Assembly: GCA_029582155.1 (NCBI GenBank)
Contig: CM055897.1
Location: forward strand, 6,232,661-6,296,660
Direction: 5' to 3'
Origin: Panopea generosa
Lineage: Eukaryota > Mollusca > Bivalvia > Adapedonta > Hiatellidae
Length of the DNA: 64,000 bases
Positions 62,095-64,000 of this stretch are shown one piece after another (within the stretch, counting starts at the first letter, position 1; every line of letters begins with the position of its first letter). The position numbers and the translations under genes are program-made. The notes beneath the pieces are model-generated. The model saw only the letters and a program-made list of their open reading frames with translations, ran no database searches and was not told where the DNA came from.

Positions 62095-64000
62095 TGTCAA
62101 ACAATGTTAATATCAACAATATCAAACAATGTCAAACACTGTCAATATCAACAATGTCAAACAATGTTGATATCAAACAATGTCGATATTAACAATGTCA
62201 AACAATGTCGATATCAAACAATATCAAACAATGTCAATATTAAACAATGCCAATATGAAACAATATCCAACAATGTCGATATCAAACAATGTCAAACAAT
62301 GTCGATATCAGACAATGTCAAACAATGTCGATAACAAACAATGTCAAACGATGTCGATATCAAACAATGTCAAAATATGTTGATATCGAACTATATCAAA
62401 CAATTAAAAAATGTCAATATCAAACAATATCCATATTAAACAATGTCGATATCAAATAATGTCGATATCAAACAATATCAAACAATGTCAAACAATGTCG
62501 ATATCAAATAATCTCAAACAATGTCGATCTCAAACAATATCAAACAATGTCAAACAATGTCGATATCAAATAATGTCAAAAAATGTCGATATCAAATAAT
62601 GTCGCTGTCAAACAATGTCGATATCAAACAATATCAAACAATGTCGATCTCAAACAATATCAAACAATATCGATATCAAACAATGTCAAACAATGTCGAT
62701 CTCAAACAATGTCGCTGTCAAACAATGTCGATATAAAATAATGACAAACAATGCCGATATAAAACAATGCCAAACAATGTCAATGTCAAACAATGCCGAT
62801 ATCAAACAATGTCAAACAATGTCGATATCAAACAATGTCAAACAATGTCAATGTCAAACAATGCCGATATAGAGCAATGTCAAACAATGTCAATGTCAAA
62901 CAATGCCGATATAAAACAATGCCAAACAATGTCAATGTCAAACAATACCGATATCAAACAATGTCAAACAATATTGATATCAAACAATGTCAAACAATGT
63001 CGATCACAAACAATGTCGCTGTCAAATAATGTCAATATCAAACAATATCAAACAATGTCGATATCAAACAATGTCAAACAATGTCAATGTCAAACAATGC
63101 CGATATAGAACAATGTCAAACAATGTCAATGTCAAACAATGCCGATATAAAACAATGCGAAACAATGTCAATGTCAAACAATACCGATATCAAACAATGT
63201 CAAACAATATTGATATCAAACAGTGTCAAACAATGTCGATCACAAACAATGTCGCTGTCAAATAATGTCAATATCAAACAATATCAAACAATGTCGATAT
63301 CAAACAATGTCAAACAATGTCAATGTCAAACAACGCCGATATAGAGCAATGTCAAACAATGTCAATGTCAAACAATGCCGATATAAAACAATGTCAAACA
63401 ATGTCAATGTCAAACAATACCGATACCAAACAATGTCAAACAATATTGATATCAAACAATGTCAAACAATGTCGATCACAAACAATGTCGCTGTCAAATA
63501 ATGTCAATGTCAAATAATGTCAATATCAAACAATATCAAACAATGTCGATATCAAACAATGTTAAACAATGTCAATGTCAAACAATGCCGATATAGAACA
63601 ATGTCAAACAATGTCAATGTCAAACAATGCCGAAATCAAACAATGTCAAACAATATCGATTTCAAACAATATCAAACAATGTCGATCTCAAACAATGTCG
63701 CTGTCAAATAATGTCAATATCAAACAATATCAAACAATGTCGATATCAAACAATGTCAAACAATGTCAATGTCAAACAATGCCGATATAGAACAATGTCA
63801 AACAATGTCAATGTCAAACAATGCCGATATAAACAATGTCAAACAATGTCAATGTCAAACAATGCCGATATAGAACAATGTCAAACAATGTCAATGTCAA
63901 ACAATGCCGATATAAAACAATGTCAAACAATGTCAATGTCAAACAATGCCGATATAAAACAATTTCAAACAATGTCAATGTCAAACAATGCCGGTATAGA
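62095..64000. repeat. AAACAATGTC-type array with 236-bp higher-order unit
   Basis: Short words AAACAATGTC (10 bp) and AAACAATGTCGATATC (16 bp) alternate in complex order. From about 63000 a block beginning with CGATCACAAACAATGTCGCT recurs at about 63001, 63237 and 63473, a 236-bp higher-order period. A variant ending with TGCCGATATAGAACAATGTC dominates near the right edge. Many overlapping frames of 60-110 codons (MSNNVDIKQCQT-like) arise because stops are rare in the words; the overlap of three frames argues against coding. The array runs off the window. Confidence 0.96.

Noticed and set aside
1-64000. LTR retrovirus-like, Polinton or other virus-derived elements
   Set aside because: No reverse transcriptase, integrase, protease, capsid or envelope-like frame and no long terminal direct repeats were seen.

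Overview
The window looks like nuclear DNA of an invertebrate animal, most likely a bivalve or related mollusc. The evidence is an intron-bounded PAQR/membrane progestin receptor gene, AT-rich intergenic DNA, tRNA-derived SINE fragments, short dispersed repeats with the AAAGGGCAATAACTCTGTAAT core that I associate with bivalve genomes, TA-flanked DNA transposons, and very long tandem arrays. The mollusc assignment is recognition from memory and has not been tested by a search.

Only two host genes can be supported. One is a complete tRNA-Ser(GCU) at 41669-41750. The other is a 349-residue PAQR-family receptor at 58973-60022 (+), with its coding region in one exon behind a 3' splice site and followed by a poly(A) signal. 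Almost every other long open frame is an artefact of tandem repeats whose unit contains no stop codon.

Layout: 1-7378, 15-bp minisatellite with 1.65-kb and 0.96-kb higher-order duplications, cut by the window edge. 7380-12910, mosaic of dispersed repeats, including a ~155-bp tandem family and a ~870-bp element with a ~146-bp tandem core and a terminal hairpin. 13242-15313, a 2.07-kb terminal-inverted-repeat (TIR) element. 16318-18270, first 67-bp array. 19366-20117, an inverted-repeat element carrying four tRNA-Thr-like modules. 20664-20851, small MITE candidate. 21421-22355, 24-bp array. 24710-25990, 45-bp array. 26290-34290, second, unrelated 67-bp array, into which two TIR elements (30114-32196 and 33074-34087) inserted at TA dinucleotides. 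34300-44540, mostly unique AT-rich DNA with the tRNA gene, SINE fragments and microsatellites. 44601-58590, a ~14-kb satellite of 50-bp units. 58591-60330, the PAQR gene. 60440-61680, a 96/97-bp array organised as 193-bp dimers. 62095-64000, an AAACAATGTC-type array with a 236-bp higher-order unit, cut by the window edge.

Tandem arrays make up roughly half of the window, and at least eight are unrelated in sequence. The most informative observations are the two TIR insertions in the 67-bp array, where uninterrupted neighbouring repeat units serve as ready-made empty sites, the tRNA-bearing palindrome, and the 14-kb satellite that ends under 400 bp upstream of the PAQR coding exon. I found no operon-like, CRISPR, viral or retroviral system.
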